The translations under genes were made by a program, and so were the position numbers. The notes under the pieces are model-generated. The model worked only from the letters and a program-made list of their open reading frames with translations. It was not told the DNA's origin and did not search any database. From positions 41,244,333 through 41,308,332 of the forward strand of contig OX419756.1 in the NCBI GenBank assembly GCA_948567375.1: a stretch of 64,000 nt of DNA. Reading direction: 5' to 3'. Source of the stretch: Lunularia cruciata. Taxonomy: Eukaryota; Streptophyta; Marchantiopsida; Lunulariales; Lunulariaceae. Of the stretch, positions 10,500 to 22,039 are shown one piece after another. Numbering within the stretch: the stretch's first letter is position 1; each line of letters opens with the position of its first letter.

Positions 10500-13160
10500 T
10501 GGGCATCCTGCTACAACCGTGATCTGCCTAAGTTCACTAGTCAATTCTTCCTTGTGTGGAAAAACAAAATAGAATTGATCTTCAGAATGGAGAAGCTTAC
10601 CGATTTGATCACTGGTGTTGAAGAACTACACATCACTCCACCTTCAAATCCAGACAGAACCATGCACCCTCTTCCCGTGACCGGCCCTGGCAGCAAAGTT
10701 GCATGAGATGATAAAATGACTATGCACATACCATTCTAAACAACTCAATTGAGGACAATCATCTGAGGATTATCAGCGGGATCCAGAGTACAACCTATGC
10801 TTGGGCAGAACTCAATGGCATATATGCCTCAGCTGACATTGCAGCATAAATCCACATTCGAGATACTCTGCACACGTTGAGAATGAAGAATGGAGAAAAT
10901 ATGGCAAGACACCTCAACAACTTCCGTCAGATTTTGGATAAATCAAATGGAATTGGTCAACCAAAGAAATCCCATCAAGGCAAACTTGACCCAAAGAGCA
11001 CTGAATGTATTCTCCTTGGCTACTCCATGATAGCCAAAGGTATCGACTACAATAGTTTGACAACAAAAAGATCCTTGAGAGTAGATCTACCACCTTTCCT
11101 CTTCTCCTTGCCTCTCTGGTATCACAAACTACTCAGCCGCTTCCCTCTGTCCTTGTTGATTTCTTATATCAATGCCCCCCATTAACCATAGCAAACCTTA
11201 CTCTATACATGTTAACTCTTTGCATCCACCGTCATCATCAACTTAGCCAACCCTAACATGCCATCGGACAAAGGCTCATCACAGGTGCTGGTAATACCTC
11301 TTCCGAGCAGCAGGAATTGAGTCCAGTAGGAGTTTTTCTTCACAACCTATTGCCCCTTTGTTGCACCGATGGCCCTACTCCTGCCCTGCCCCAACGGTTT
11401 TATGTTCAAGGTTTTTCTTCCCCTTTCTTACCTGGTCCTAACCTTCGAAGGGGAACATGCATGCACAAAATTGTCAAAATTTATGACCAGTTAGAAGAGG
11501 AGAAGCAAAGACAACATAAAAGTCTATTGACTTACACCGCTGACTTGAAGCACATCTCCACTACTTCAAACAGGCTATGGAGTGTTCTGATGCTGATAGA
11601 TGGCAGGAGGCTATGAACAATGAATTTTTGTCTTTGGAGAAGAACAACACCTGGACCTTGAGTGAATTACCCAAGGTAAGAATATGGTCGGTTGTAAATA
11701 GATTTTTAAAATCAAATACAACTCAGATGGCTCTATCAATTGAAAAAAAGCCAAATTGGTAGCCAAAGGTTACTCCCAGGTATATGGAGTAGACTTTACA
11801 GAGGCATTTTCTCCAAAGGTGAGAATCACATCTGTTTGAATTCTGTTTGCATTGGCTGCACAATTCAATCTGGAAGTACACCAGATGGGCGTGAAAACTG
11901 CCTTTCTTAACGGTTACCTAGATGAGGAAGTCTACATGAAACTTCCCAGAGGGTTGCATATCTCTCCTGATAAATCATTGGTTTGCAGGTTGAACAAATC
12001 CTTGTATGGTTTGAAACAATCATTCCGACAGTGATATCAAAGGATTGATACCTACTTGCTTCAGACTGGTTTCACCCGGAGGAATGCAGATCAGAATATT
12101 TACATCTCTCATGGAACTGATGCAGATTTATATTTAGCATTGCACGTAGACAATTACATACTCGGAAGTGCATCTATAGAGCTACTTAGAGTTGTAAACA
12201 AAAGCTGTGTTCTGCATCCGAAGGTAGAGTTAGAAGAAGTTCATCAATGTTGGGGAATGCAAGTCTATAAGGGCAGACAAGAAGGACGGATATGGGTGAC
12301 TCAAGCAAATTATTTACAGGAGAAACTTGGGGAGTTCAACATGTCTGACTGTAAACCGATCAATACACCCTCAGATCTGGGACTAAAACTATCAAACTCA
12401 CAATGTCCTGAGACAGAGGCAGAGAAAGCAAAAATGGATTCTGTACTCTTTCAAGCAGCCGTTGGTAGCCTAATGTGGGCAATGATATATTTACCAGACT
12501 CAATATGTCCTATGCTGTGAGCACATTTTCTCAGTTTATGTCCAATCCAGGAATCATTCACCAGAAAGTAGTGAAAAGAATTGTCTGCTACTTGAAAGGT
12601 AGTCCGGCCATTGGACTGAAATTCATTAGAACAGAAGACACACATGAGCTACATGGCTTTTCTGATGCAGAGTGAGCTGGATACCATGACACCAGAAGAT
12701 CTACTTTAGGCTTCTGTTTTCTATTGTTAAGTGGAGTTGTCAGCTGGACATCCAAGAAGCAAAAATCTGTTGCTCTGTCCACTGCGGAAGCAAAATATAT
12801 GGCTTTGTTCAATGCCAGTACTGAAGCTGTCTGGATAAGAAGCCTAATGCAGGAACTGAAATTTGATATAATACCCATTACACTGTATTGTGACAACCAG
12901 AGTGCAATAGCACAAGTGAACAATCAAAGACGTCTAGAAAAATCTAAACACATAGATATCATTTCATCAAAGACTTATCAAATAGTGGAGAAATTGTCTA
13001 AAATCATAGATATCATTTAATCAAAGACTTATCAAATAGTGTAGAAATTCTCTAAAAACATAGATATCATTTCATCAAAGACTTCTCAAATAGTGGAGAA
13101 ATTGTCATCGTTTATATTCCCACCTCGATCGTAGTAGCAGATATCATGACGAAGCCCTTA
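10500..13160 (+). pseudogene. Copia-B gag-pol relic
   Basis: The gag N-terminus near 10530-10640 corresponds to the better-preserved gag of Copia-A at 44778-44993. At 10877-11185 gag sequence ending NGIGQP is fused directly to integrase C-terminus (KSHQGKLDPKSTECILLGYS), a clean internal deletion of the remaining gag, protease and integrase core. Reverse transcriptase spans about 11577-12500: YSQVYGVDFTEAFSPKVRIT, FNLEVHQMGVKTAFLNGYLD, and a catalytic motif reading HVDN where YVDD is expected. RNase H follows at 12530-13000 ([34 protein letters not shown]). In-frame stops occur at several points (e.g. 12033, 12519, 12673). Confidence 0.85.
12943..13104 (+). repeat. 54-bp tandem triplication in Copia-B RNase H tail
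   Basis: CATAGATATCATTT recurs at 12951, 13005 and 13059, an exact 54-bp period (18 codons). The unit encodes [18 protein letters not shown]-like peptide. Copia-A has a single copy at the matching place, so the expansion is private to Copia-B. Confidence 0.88.
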
Positions 13161-13221
13161 GCTAGGGACAAACATTTGTATTTTTGTCACAATCTAACTC
13201 TCGGATGACAGTAGGTAGGAG

Positions 13222-13412
13222 GGTTATCAGTTTTACTATCTCCTGTCTTGCTAGCCCCGTTAGCCAGGCGTAGGCTAGGCCTCTCACTCTCTGGATAGTT
13301 AGGTTTAGATTTTAGGGTACTGATTTACTATAAAACATGTAACTTTCTATATCAAATCATCCCATCGGACTGTCGCGTCCATCTTTATTTTCAGTCAGCA
13401 CTCTTCCTAATA
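13222..13412 (+). repeat. 3' LTR of Copia-B
   Basis: Starts GGTTATCAGTTTTACTATCT and ends CTCTTCCTAATA, matching the 5' LTR along its length. Expansin coding sequence resumes right after it. Confidence 0.85.
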
Positions 13413-13939
13413 GCTTGCAAATGAAAAGCTCCAAGACAAAAAAATTCACCATGAAAAAGAATTGGGGCCAAAAATGGGAGCTTAAGCAGAAACTCCAGGG
13501 ACAAGCAATTTCTTTCCGGATCACTTTGGCTTCAGGTAAAGTGATGGTGGATAAGGATGTCGCTTCAGCTAACTGGAGGTTCCAGCAAATTTTTGAGTCT
13601 GCAAGTAACTTCTAACCTTGGCTTCCCGGAGTTCTGTCAGGTTGTCACTACTGGGAAACCCCTGTGGTGCCTGATCTCGGTAAAGAAATTCCAAGAGATG
13701 TAATATATAGTCTACCGTACCAACATGCCACAGACAGATACAGTGTAAATGGTAGCACCTGTCGGTCCAAGTAGATGAGCACGAATCCACGGAAGAGGCG
13801 GGTAGATTTTCTCCACCCTCTGCCATGCAATCGAGACCTAATCAGTAATTTCCATCCCATTGCTATAGTTAATCCGGTTACAGTAGAGGGGACCTGAAGT
13901 GGTCCGAATCAGGGGTTGGTGATAACATTCCTGCCTCAC

Positions 13940-14024
13940 CTGTAACATTCCTAGGATATCAATGTCACCACCTCCATAAGTCAGAAGAGGTGGTGGTGAC
14001 ATCGGTATCCGAGTAATGTTACAG
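13940..14024. repeat. 36-bp imperfect inverted repeat (hairpin)
   Basis: Arms 13940-13975 and 13989-14024 pair at 31 of 36 positions around a 13-base loop. The left arm starts CTGTAACATTCC and ends CACCACCTCC. The RNA from either strand would fold into one long stem. This has the size and shape of a microRNA or small-RNA precursor, or of a foldback element remnant. The sequence alone cannot decide which. Confidence 0.85.
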
Positions 14025-14599
14025 AGAAATCGAACCCGAAACGGGCGCTGATTCTTTCCCTTGACATTCTTATAATGATGAAGACATGAAGATGAAGTGG
14101 AGTTCACGAAGTGAATGCTGCGCATTACATTCACTCGTAACAGCTAGAAATTAATGGTCGAGGCATTGAGGAGATGGTCATAATCACAAGTTAAATTACT
14201 CGACCGCGGATGGATTTGTCGTAAAGCTGGAGTGCAACAGAGGCTTGCAGCGAGAATAAGCACCCACTGCTCCCTACCGCAACAGGAGATCATCAAGATT
14301 CAAAAGGAGTTCTATGTATACTACTGATGTCCCATAGCTTGAATTGGTCATGACCACGAATTCGAACTGTAGGGAGAATAAGTTTCTAAGGGAAAGCTTA
14401 TATATATACACAAGACTTGTTCAAGGGACGGTCTAAAGCAGGTAGGTCAAATAATCTAACTTGCACTGCCAATACGAGTTGATCAGTAAGAGGCTGAAAC
14501 ATATATACCGTCTCGAGATTTATTCCTGTATGGCCAGGATATTGATGTTGTCCATCAGACCGAGCCATCGTCAGCAACTGTTTCGCCGGGTGGGATCCG

Positions 14600-14604
14600 G
14601 TTCC
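14600..14604. repeat. Target-site duplication of Copia-A, left copy
   Basis: GTTCC, identical to 45357-45361. Confidence 0.85.
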
Positions 14605-14806
14605 TATTAGGAAGAGTGCTCACTGAAGATTGGGAAAAGTGCTCACTGAAGGTGAAGATGGACCAGACAGTCCGATGGGTTAATTTGATTTGGAAAATTA
14701 CATGCTTCATAGTAAATCAGTACCGTAGAATCTGAATCCATTTATCTGGAGAGTGAAAGGCGGCAGCCGCCGGGCCAGCAAGACGGGAGATAGTTAACTG
14801 CTAACA
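14605..14806 (-). repeat. 3' LTR of Copia-A
   Basis: Minus-strand copy starting TGTTAGCAGTTAACTATCTC and ending TTCCTAATA. It contains a small internal duplication of AGTGCTCACTGAAG near 14615-14650. Confidence 0.88.
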
Positions 14807-14889
14807 CTCGTACTTACTGTCTACCGTCATCCGAGAGCTAGCTTGTGACAAAAATACAAATGCTTGTCCCTAGCTAAGGGCTTTGTCAT

Positions 14890-16097
14890 GATATCTGCTA
14901 CCATGATCGAGGTGCGAATATATGCGATGACGATTTCTCCACTATTTGGTTAGTCTTTGATGAAATATTTACGTGTTTAGATCTTTTGTGACTCCTTTGA
15001 TTGTACACTTGTGCTATTGCACTCTGGTTGTCACAATATAGTGTAATGGGTCCTATATCAAGTTTCAGCTCCCGCAGCAGGCTTCTTATCCAGACTGCTT
15101 CAGTACTGGCATTGGGTAAAGTAATATATACTGCTTTGGCTGTGGGACAGAGCAACATATTTTTGTTTCTTGAATGTCCAGCTGACAATTCCACTAAACA
15201 ATAGAAAACAGAAGCCTGAAGTAGATTTTCTGGTGTCATGGCATCAAGCAAAATCAGAATCAGAAAACCCATGTAGCTCATGTGTGTCTTCTTTTTTAAT
15301 GAATTTTGAGTCCAATTGGCCGCCTACCTTGCAAGTACCCAAAAATCCATTTCACCGCTCTTGAGTGAATGATTCCTGGATTGGACATAAATTGAGAAAC
15401 GGTGCTCATCGAATAGGATATGTCGGGTTCCGTACATATTATTGCCCAATGTCTCTGTAAAGTCTACTCCATATACTTGGGAGTAACCTCTGGCTTTGTT
15501 TCGATTGATTGATAGAGTCATCTGAGTTGTATTTGATTTTGGAAATATATTTACAATAGACCACATTCTTACCTTTGGGTAGTTCCGTCAAGGGCTGGGT
15601 GTTGTTCTTCTCCAAAGACAAAACTTCATCGTTCACAACCTCTTACCATTGAATCAGCATCATAACACTCCATAGCTTGTTTGGAGATAGTGGTGATGCG
15701 CTTCAAGTCCGTGATGTAAGTCAATAGACTTTTGTGTTGTCTTTGCTTCTCCTCTTCTAAGTGGTCATAAATTTTGACAATTTTGCGCATGCGTGCTTGC
15801 CTTCTAAGGTTACGACCAGGTATGGAAGGGGAAGAAAAACCTACAACATAAGGCATTGGGGCAGGGCAGGAGTAAGGGCATTGGTGCAACAAAGGGGCAA
15901 TAGATCATGAAGGGAAACTCCTATTGGACTTGATTCCTGCTGCTCGGGATGAGGTATTGCCTACACATGTGATGAGCCTTCATCCAATGGCCTATTAGGG
16001 CTTGCTATAGTTGATGATGAATGTGGATGCAAAGAGTTAACATGTATAGAGTATATAGGGCTTGCTATGGTTAATGGGGGGCATTGATATAGGGAAT
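14890..16097 (-). pseudogene. Copia-A pol, 3' fragment (partial RT, RNase H)
   Basis: RNase H lies at 15281-14898 ([34 protein letters not shown]). The start of reverse transcriptase lies at 15636-15440 (RGYSQVYGVDFTETLGNN). Compared with Copia-B, the block from just after FTE to the SQF/SNPG region is missing, so the catalytic YVDD core is deleted. The linker before it (15892-15640) matches Copia-B 11317-11640. Confidence 0.85.
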
Positions 16098-16574
16098 TGT
16101 AAGAGACCAAGATAAAGAGGAGAAACAAGCGAATGGAATATCAAAGTGAAAAATCACATTGTGACTCTTGAATGAATGAAACTAATAATACTTAGCATGA
16201 ACTTGGACTTTGGTATTTATTGTGAAACATACAAGTCTCTTGAGAAGCTTCCCAAGAAGCTTCCTCAAAGTTGTTTTCTTATAGTGTAGATTAAGCTAAT
16301 CAGGAAGCTTCTCAAGAATCTTTCTTCTAGAAATCATCTACTTGGCATGCAAGCTAAATTAGCCATAAAGCTTTCCAAGAAGCTTCATTCTAGAAATTAT
16401 TTACTTGGCGTGCAAACTAAGCTAGCCAAGAATATGAGTCACCACCTGGTATGCATGTTACCCAATACTTGGAAGGTACCAAGAAGTTTTCTAGATACTT
16501 CTAGAATATTCTAGGTTATTTTGCTAATTTTAGGCTAATTTTACTAATTTATTGGTAAACTACATATTATTATA
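16098..16574 (-). repeat. 3' LTR of gypsy E
   Basis: Matches 31896-32411 throughout, for example AAAAATCACATTGTGACTCT here against AAAAATCACATTGGGACTCT there. It is moderately diverged, so the element is old. The right edge is approximate. Confidence 0.82.
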
Positions 16575-16619
16575 TATTCTTCCATTGCTAGTTGGTGATA
16601 TCCTTGTCACCACTAAAAT

Positions 16620-19600
16620 TTTGAATTCTTTGATGGTTGTTTGTGTATTCTAGAGATGAGAAAGAGGCTCCTAGGTAGCATCATGAAAAGAATACCCTTT
16701 CCAAAGGACCTTATAGTCAGTATGTTATTGGTAGTCACTTTGAATGTGACAACGTGGAAGGATACAATCAACTTCATACTTTCCATGATCATTGATAGAT
16801 ACAAGAGGAGGAGGAGGAGGAGGAGTAGGTTGGACACAAGAGAAAACACAAGATGGATTGTAAACAAAAAGTTTCAACTTGGAAATGTGAAAGATATGGT
16901 GGATTTGCATATGAGAAGACAAGGCAAGTCGATAAAAAATAAGAAAAATGATTCGTTAAATTATTTCTCAAAAGATCATTAAATGGACCTATTCAATTAC
17001 TAGCAAGTTTACAGACTTAGGTATCAAGTGGGAGTGGTAGGTTACTAGAAGAAAACATGACCTTATCACCAAGTGAAAAGTAAGATCATGAAGATGTTGG
17101 TACGCATATTGTTTCTCATGATTTTGAGCAACAAGGAGATGAGATTTGGTTTGTTATAAGGATTGGGATATAGTGATCAAGAAGGTGAAAATATGAAGGA
17201 CATGAGATGGAGGTGGAGCAAGAAGGGAATCTAGAACAAGTGGATCTTGGCCAAAATTAAAGAAGAAGAGAGAGAATCCGGTGCTTGTCTATTTGGAATT
17301 ATTATAGGTAAACTCAATAGCTACAAGACATTTATCCCAATTGGTATGGTGAACATTGACAAATGCATAAAGTATATCCTCCAAGGTGCAATTTTTGCAT
17401 TTGGTTTGTCCATCAGTTTGAGGATGATATGTTGTGGACAAAACAAATTTGGTGCTGAATATCAAGAAGAGTGCTTGCCAATTTTTTTTGGTGAAATGAG
17501 GATCACATTTGGAAACGAGTACACAAGGTATCCCATGATGCTTGAAGACATTGCAAAAGTAGATCTGGGCCAATTTTGGAGCATCCACTACATCAAAGGT
17601 TTGGTGTCAAATGGATTTGCTTACTAAGCTTATCCACAAACACCAAAATTATTGTATGAACTTGCTTAGTCTTGGGCAAGGATGTGATGAGATCTAAACT
17701 TGTGTGTTCCCATCAAGTAGATAGGATGGGAAGTGGTTGAAGAATCCCACTTGATTTTTGGTTATTGGCCTTGTTGCATTGGTATCTCTCACAAAATCAA
17801 ACAAACTCTCAAACATCATGCGTTATGTTGGATCACACCCATTGGTGTTGTAGGGTACCCAAGGTCTTGTCCACATCCATGAGACAAATGATTGGTAAGT
17901 CATGGGATTCTTGAAGATGCACAAGTCATAGATCACCCTTGGTTAGAATATAGATCTGGTTCTCCTAGAATTGAAGGATTTCTTTGAAAAAGAAGGCACT
18001 GTATTCCTTATCATGTGGAACAAAATGACCTTGTATCATATGAAAGAAGTGATCTTGTTGTAAAGCGGTCCTAAACTCAATTTGGACCTTAAAGTTGATT
18101 GACACTATCATATTTGGCATTAATGAGAAGAAGAGACTTCAAATCTGGTTGTTGTGATAGTGCATTGGGGATAATATGGAACCTACCAGGTTTGTACTCA
18201 AATTTGAGGTCAAATAATTGTAGTTGTTTGTCCCATTGATAATATCTACTCTTCATGTGTTCCAAATGTAATGTAATGTCACAAGGGTTGGTGATTGGTT
18301 TGCATGACTGTTTGTTTCCTCAAGAGATAATACATCTATACCTTGGTAGCATATACCATTTTTAGTTATTCTGGATCTCAAGTAGAGTAATTTCTTTCTG
18401 TGGTGTTTAGTTGGTGAGACAAAAAGGCAATGAGATGTAATCTATCTGAAAATTCTTGCTACAACACGGCTCCAATTGCAAATTTAGAAATATCAAAATC
18501 AACCACACAAGGTAGTTGAAGGTCATATGGTTGAAGTTGAAGATACCATATATTTCAACTTCTTGAATGTTTCTTTGTGCTTGGTGGTCCACTAAAAGCT
18601 CAAGTTTTTCCCCAAGAGGTTGATAAATAGTACAGCCATATGAGCATAACAGCGTATGAACGATCAATAAAAACTTGCCACTCTATTAAATGTCCATACC
18701 TCTATAGTATCCTTTGGAGTAGGCCAATCATTAATGGCTTTGACTTTCTCCTCTTCCATCTTGATCCACTCCAATCTTGACTGAGATCTTGTGATCTAAG
18801 AAGTTAACTTCCTTCTACCAAAAGGCACAATTTGACTTCTTGTAATAAAACTTCCACTAATATAGTCTTTCTAGGATTTCTTGCATGTGATTGGATGAGC
18901 TCATATTGGGATTCCTTTTTTTTTTATCATTTTGCTCCACAAACTCCATCTAGAAAAATTTTCAAGGTCACCTTTTCTTGAGTAGATATTCAACAATACA
19001 ATGTCCAATTTGGCAATAATACAAAAAACCACCATTTTGTTATAATCTTTCTCTATTTGAAATACCAAGTGTATAATAAAAATAACCATCATTTTTTTGC
19101 AATCTCTCTCTATATGTAATGCCAAGTTATCTCTGTTGGATGGCATTAATCTCTATTGGTGTCAGCTCCTCCACCCATGTGTAGTGTACTGGTAGGTTTT
19201 ATGGAGATCAAGGTCAAGATCAAGTTGTTGCAACCAAGGAATCAAAGCATTTAGCCAACTACATGGCTTCCTCCAAATGTCTTGGCTTTTGCATAGTCAC
19301 ATCTAGTTTGGTTTGTGATTTCAAGCACCTCAAAAATTGATCTAGAACTTTACCTTCTAATTTATTTGGAATTTGCATGATGGTGTTCTAAAATTGCATG
19401 ATGTAACTTCTTACAAAGCCAATATGCTTTAACTCTACCAACCTATCTTGTGCAACTTGTGTGGCATTTATAGTTTACAATCAACCAATTATTATATTCT
19501 TGAATTTCTTCCATGTCATGTCAAGATTGGTGTAACAAATTGCCATTTAACTTGCTCACTCAGAACCACCGCCATAGCTTTGCTATTCCATCCAATTGGC

Positions 19601-20023
19601 TAGAATCCAAGAGAATCTTTTTCTATTCATCTTGAAGATTTGTAGCTTTGAAATAACATTGCAATCAAACACAGAATGTTCCACTACACCAAGAGATTCT
19701 TACTTGCAAATACTTTGGGCCTTGGAAATTGGATTTGCTCTTCCACTTCTTGGAATGGTGCTCTCTCTTGTCATTGATGATCTTGTTCTGCCAAGGTGCT
19801 CAATTTTTTGTTGCATGGAAATGATAACTTCAAGCATTACCGCTATGACTACTACTCTATCAAACTACCTATAGTTGATCTAAGTTAACACATAGATGCA
19901 ACATTGTTCATTATTCTCAATAGGTCACAATCTGAAGTACCAAGGGTTCATAAGACAAGGTGATTGTATTCAAAATTTTTAACCTAAAGCATGAGATGAT
20001 GAATTGAGTGAAATGATGCTTGG
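16620..20023 (-). pseudogene. Gypsy E gag-pol relic with C-terminal chromodomain
   Basis: Reading the minus strand from 20023 down: gag-like debris (about 19900-19160); RNase H near 18560-18300 (FDISKFAIGAVL, LNTTERNYST); integrase at 17588-17289 with KCDPHFTKKNW and YHPQTDGQTKCKN, where the catalytic Glu after GQT is replaced by Lys; a GPY/F-like end with KLKLFVYNPS near 16880; a proline run; then a chromodomain near 16790-16615 (KYEVDCIL, VLWKGYSFHDAT, EPLSHL, TIKEF). HPQTDGQTE plus a chromodomain is the chromovirus signature. Stops and frameshifts are frequent throughout. Confidence 0.82.
20019..20023. repeat. Target-site duplication of GL, left copy
   Basis: CTTGG, identical to 31812-31816. 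Confidence 0.85.
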
Positions 20024-20570
20024 TGTGAAAACTCGACAAATATCACTTTTGCGGTCATCAGGTAAGTAAAGTCTGTTCCCGTAAAGATTAAATGCATTAA
20101 AATTGGTTAAACACAAAGTCAAACAATAACAATGTAATTCTTCTTGGTTTCATATTTAATCTCTTAGCTTGAAACTATACCCAAAAGAGAGTAACAAGCA
20201 TTGATCACAGTCCCATCACAACAATTTGTCACTCACAAATCACAATACTTCAATTCTATCCAAACAAACTTAATTGTGATGATTTAGTCCATCCCAAAAA
20301 TAGCTACTTTGTTGCAAGACCACTTTGCCTCAGAATTGTGTTCCACCTCTCCACTGAAGGCACAACTTCCTCAATCTAAATTCTTTCACATCAACTCAAT
20401 GTTGCACTCACAAATGCAAAATACTACCAACACTACAATTCTTCTCAAATCTGTCAAGGCATTGCTTTGACTGCACTTCACTCAAAATCAAACACACAGA
20501 ATGAAGATCAAGGTCATGGAATCCAATATCCAACAAACACATTGATTTGCATGTTGAATTTCTCCACGCA

Positions 20571-20572
<2 letters not shown>

Positions 20573-20667
<95 letters not shown>
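20573..20667. repeat. (CA)n microsatellite
   Basis: About 47 uninterrupted CA dinucleotides. They lie inside the GL 3' LTR. The corresponding stretch of the 5' LTR is deleted. Confidence 0.97.
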
Positions 20668-20668
<1 letters not shown>

Positions 20669-21025
20669 GTTAATACTCAAAATTAAGCTCAAGTGATAAG
20701 TACTATTTCACAACACTTTGCTTTATCTATTCTTATGATTATGAGCACTGAACAACATTTTACTACAAAGGCCTCCTTTAAATAGGCAGGTCACTTCAAC
20801 AATTATCTAACTTCCTAAACTGCTTTCTAACAACTTTACCAACCTGTAGATCCAAAAGGACAATGCACCTCTTCATATATACCTCTTCCTATCTCAAAAC
20901 TGGTCCTAATGCAATCTGATATCTTCCTTGACTTTGGCTTCTAAACCCAAAGTAACTTCCTGCACTTCTCTAGCTTTGGGTTTATCCACTATCACTAGAT
21001 CTTCTACCAAATCCACTACTTCACT

Positions 21026-21913
21026 TCAAACTACAATTGAGGTCATAGGTACACTATCCACATCATCTACTGACCCATTCTTTTGTATTGTCTTAGATAA
21101 CTCTCTCAAAGACACTTGTACTCCTACTTCTCTTACTTTGGACTTTTTCTTTAACTTCATGGTACTAAGAAGTCTCTCTAATTCCAAATGTACTAAGTCC
21201 AACCTAAGACAGACATTGTCTCCTGCTTCTAATATCTTTCTATCTACTTGATCTGTCAAGTGAATCAACAACTTTTTTAATTCAATGTCCTTTGCTTTCT
21301 TCATTCTCATTTCATACACTAACAACTTCAATTTGTACAGTCTTGCTTCCTCCAACTGAACTTCAGACATCATCCCTAACATTGCCTTCATTCTTACAGC
21401 AACCTCTTTGATTGCCTCTCGCCTTGGCATCTGCAGCTTCTCTCTCTCTACTAATAACTCGTCACAATATATCTTCACCTCATCTTTGAACTTGGCCCTC
21501 AACGCTTCTTTCTCCTTCACACTCTGCCGGAGCTGTTCTTCCATTCCTTTGGCTAACCCGTGCAATTGCTCTTCTTCTCTATTTTGCATGGCTAACTCCT
21601 GTTGCCAAGCCCAATCTTTCTCAATTGCAGTCACCTTCAAACTCTCCAACTCTTCTCCCATGACAGCAGCCATTGCTTTCAAATGTATAACTTCTACCCG
21701 CGTATCATGCACTTTTGCCCACAAGGCCTCAAACTTCATCAACTGCTCCTTCCGATCTTCTTCTTGCTTTGCCATGGCTTTGCCTCTCTTCACAAAGTCT
21801 TTTGTTGGACTCTCAATTTCCTTCCTCCTCAGCTCTACATCAGTCCAAAGCTCTACGAACTCACGCTCTCCCCGACTCAACTTTCTTCTCAACCCCGAAT
21901 TTTCATCACTCAT
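21026..21913 (-). pseudogene. LTR-borne coiled-coil ORF (295 codons)
   Basis: An open frame rich in Glu, Lys, Leu and Met with heptad-like spacing, e.g. RGEREFVELWTDVELRRKEI and KGMEEQLRQSVKEKEALRAK. It predicts a long coiled coil without a membrane segment or signal peptide. It is the C-terminal part of a longer degenerate coding stretch in the GL LTR (after 22717-23148 and 22040-22417), whose pieces are in different frames. This whole block is missing from the 5' LTR. Function unknown. It resembles a structural or Gag-accessory protein only in being a coiled coil. The open frame could be chance survival in a GA-rich sequence, but length and periodicity argue for real coding ancestry. Confidence 0.55.
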
Positions 21914-22039
21914 GTACTACACTATTGTCAATTCGTCTTTCACTCTTGAGTGATCTCTCTTCAAGTCTTCTCTCTTCTTATGCAATTGCAACAGCAAGGG
22001 ACAAACTACCCATGACAAGTACTCTACTCCATCAAAGAC

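Larger units (their letters stand above)
10142..13412 (+). mobile_element. Copia-B: deleted Ty1/copia element inside expansin exon 3
   Basis: Two similar ~190-bp LTRs (10142-10329 and 13222-13412) flank 2.9 kb. The primer-binding site TGGTATCAGAG follows the 5' LTR, and a purine-rich AGGTAGGAGG precedes the 3' LTR. The same LTR family bounds Copia-A. Internal sequence runs gag fragment, integrase C-terminus, reverse transcriptase, RNase H; protease and the integrase core are deleted. No convincing target-site duplication remains: AACGT on the left and GCTTG on the right do not match. So either the flanks have decayed or the ends come from different copies. Confidence 0.88.
9234..13615 (+). 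pseudogene. Alpha-expansin pseudogene, split by Copia-B
   Basis: Expansins loosen plant cell walls non-enzymatically; they are secreted and have an N-terminal GH45-like domain and a C-terminal CBM63 domain. Exon 1 (9234-9378) starts with a 22-residue signal peptide ending VKA, then TWTESHATFYGGNDASGTT. Exon 2 (9619-9933) has GGACGYG, LTCGACFDFKC, GDWCNPPRTHFNF (the WCNP and HFD-type motifs) and IIPVHFRR. Exon 3 begins IPCVKVGGICF at 10043, runs to GDGNV at 10141, is interrupted by Copia-B, and resumes at 13413 with NWGQKWE and ANWRFQQIFES, ending at a TAA at 13613. Intron positions match alpha-expansin introns after DASGT-G and before VPC. Damage: the first intron donor reads GA instead of GT, exon 2 has several one-base deletions (near 9643, 9705, 9810 and 9890), and the retrotransposon sits in exon 3. 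The HFD motif is HFN. Not functional as read. Confidence 0.93.
13616..14604. other. Host-like DNA downstream of expansin
   Basis: No gene is recognised. It holds the hairpin at 13940-14024. Before Copia-A inserted, base 14604 was continuous with 45362. Confidence 0.6.

Noticed and set aside
13838-14134. 98-codon minus-strand ORF
   Set aside because: It runs through both arms of the hairpin, has no domain, and uses no credible gene context.
20408-20692. ORFs encoding poly-(Thr-His) and poly-(Val-Cys)
   Set aside because: They are translations of the (CA)n microsatellite.
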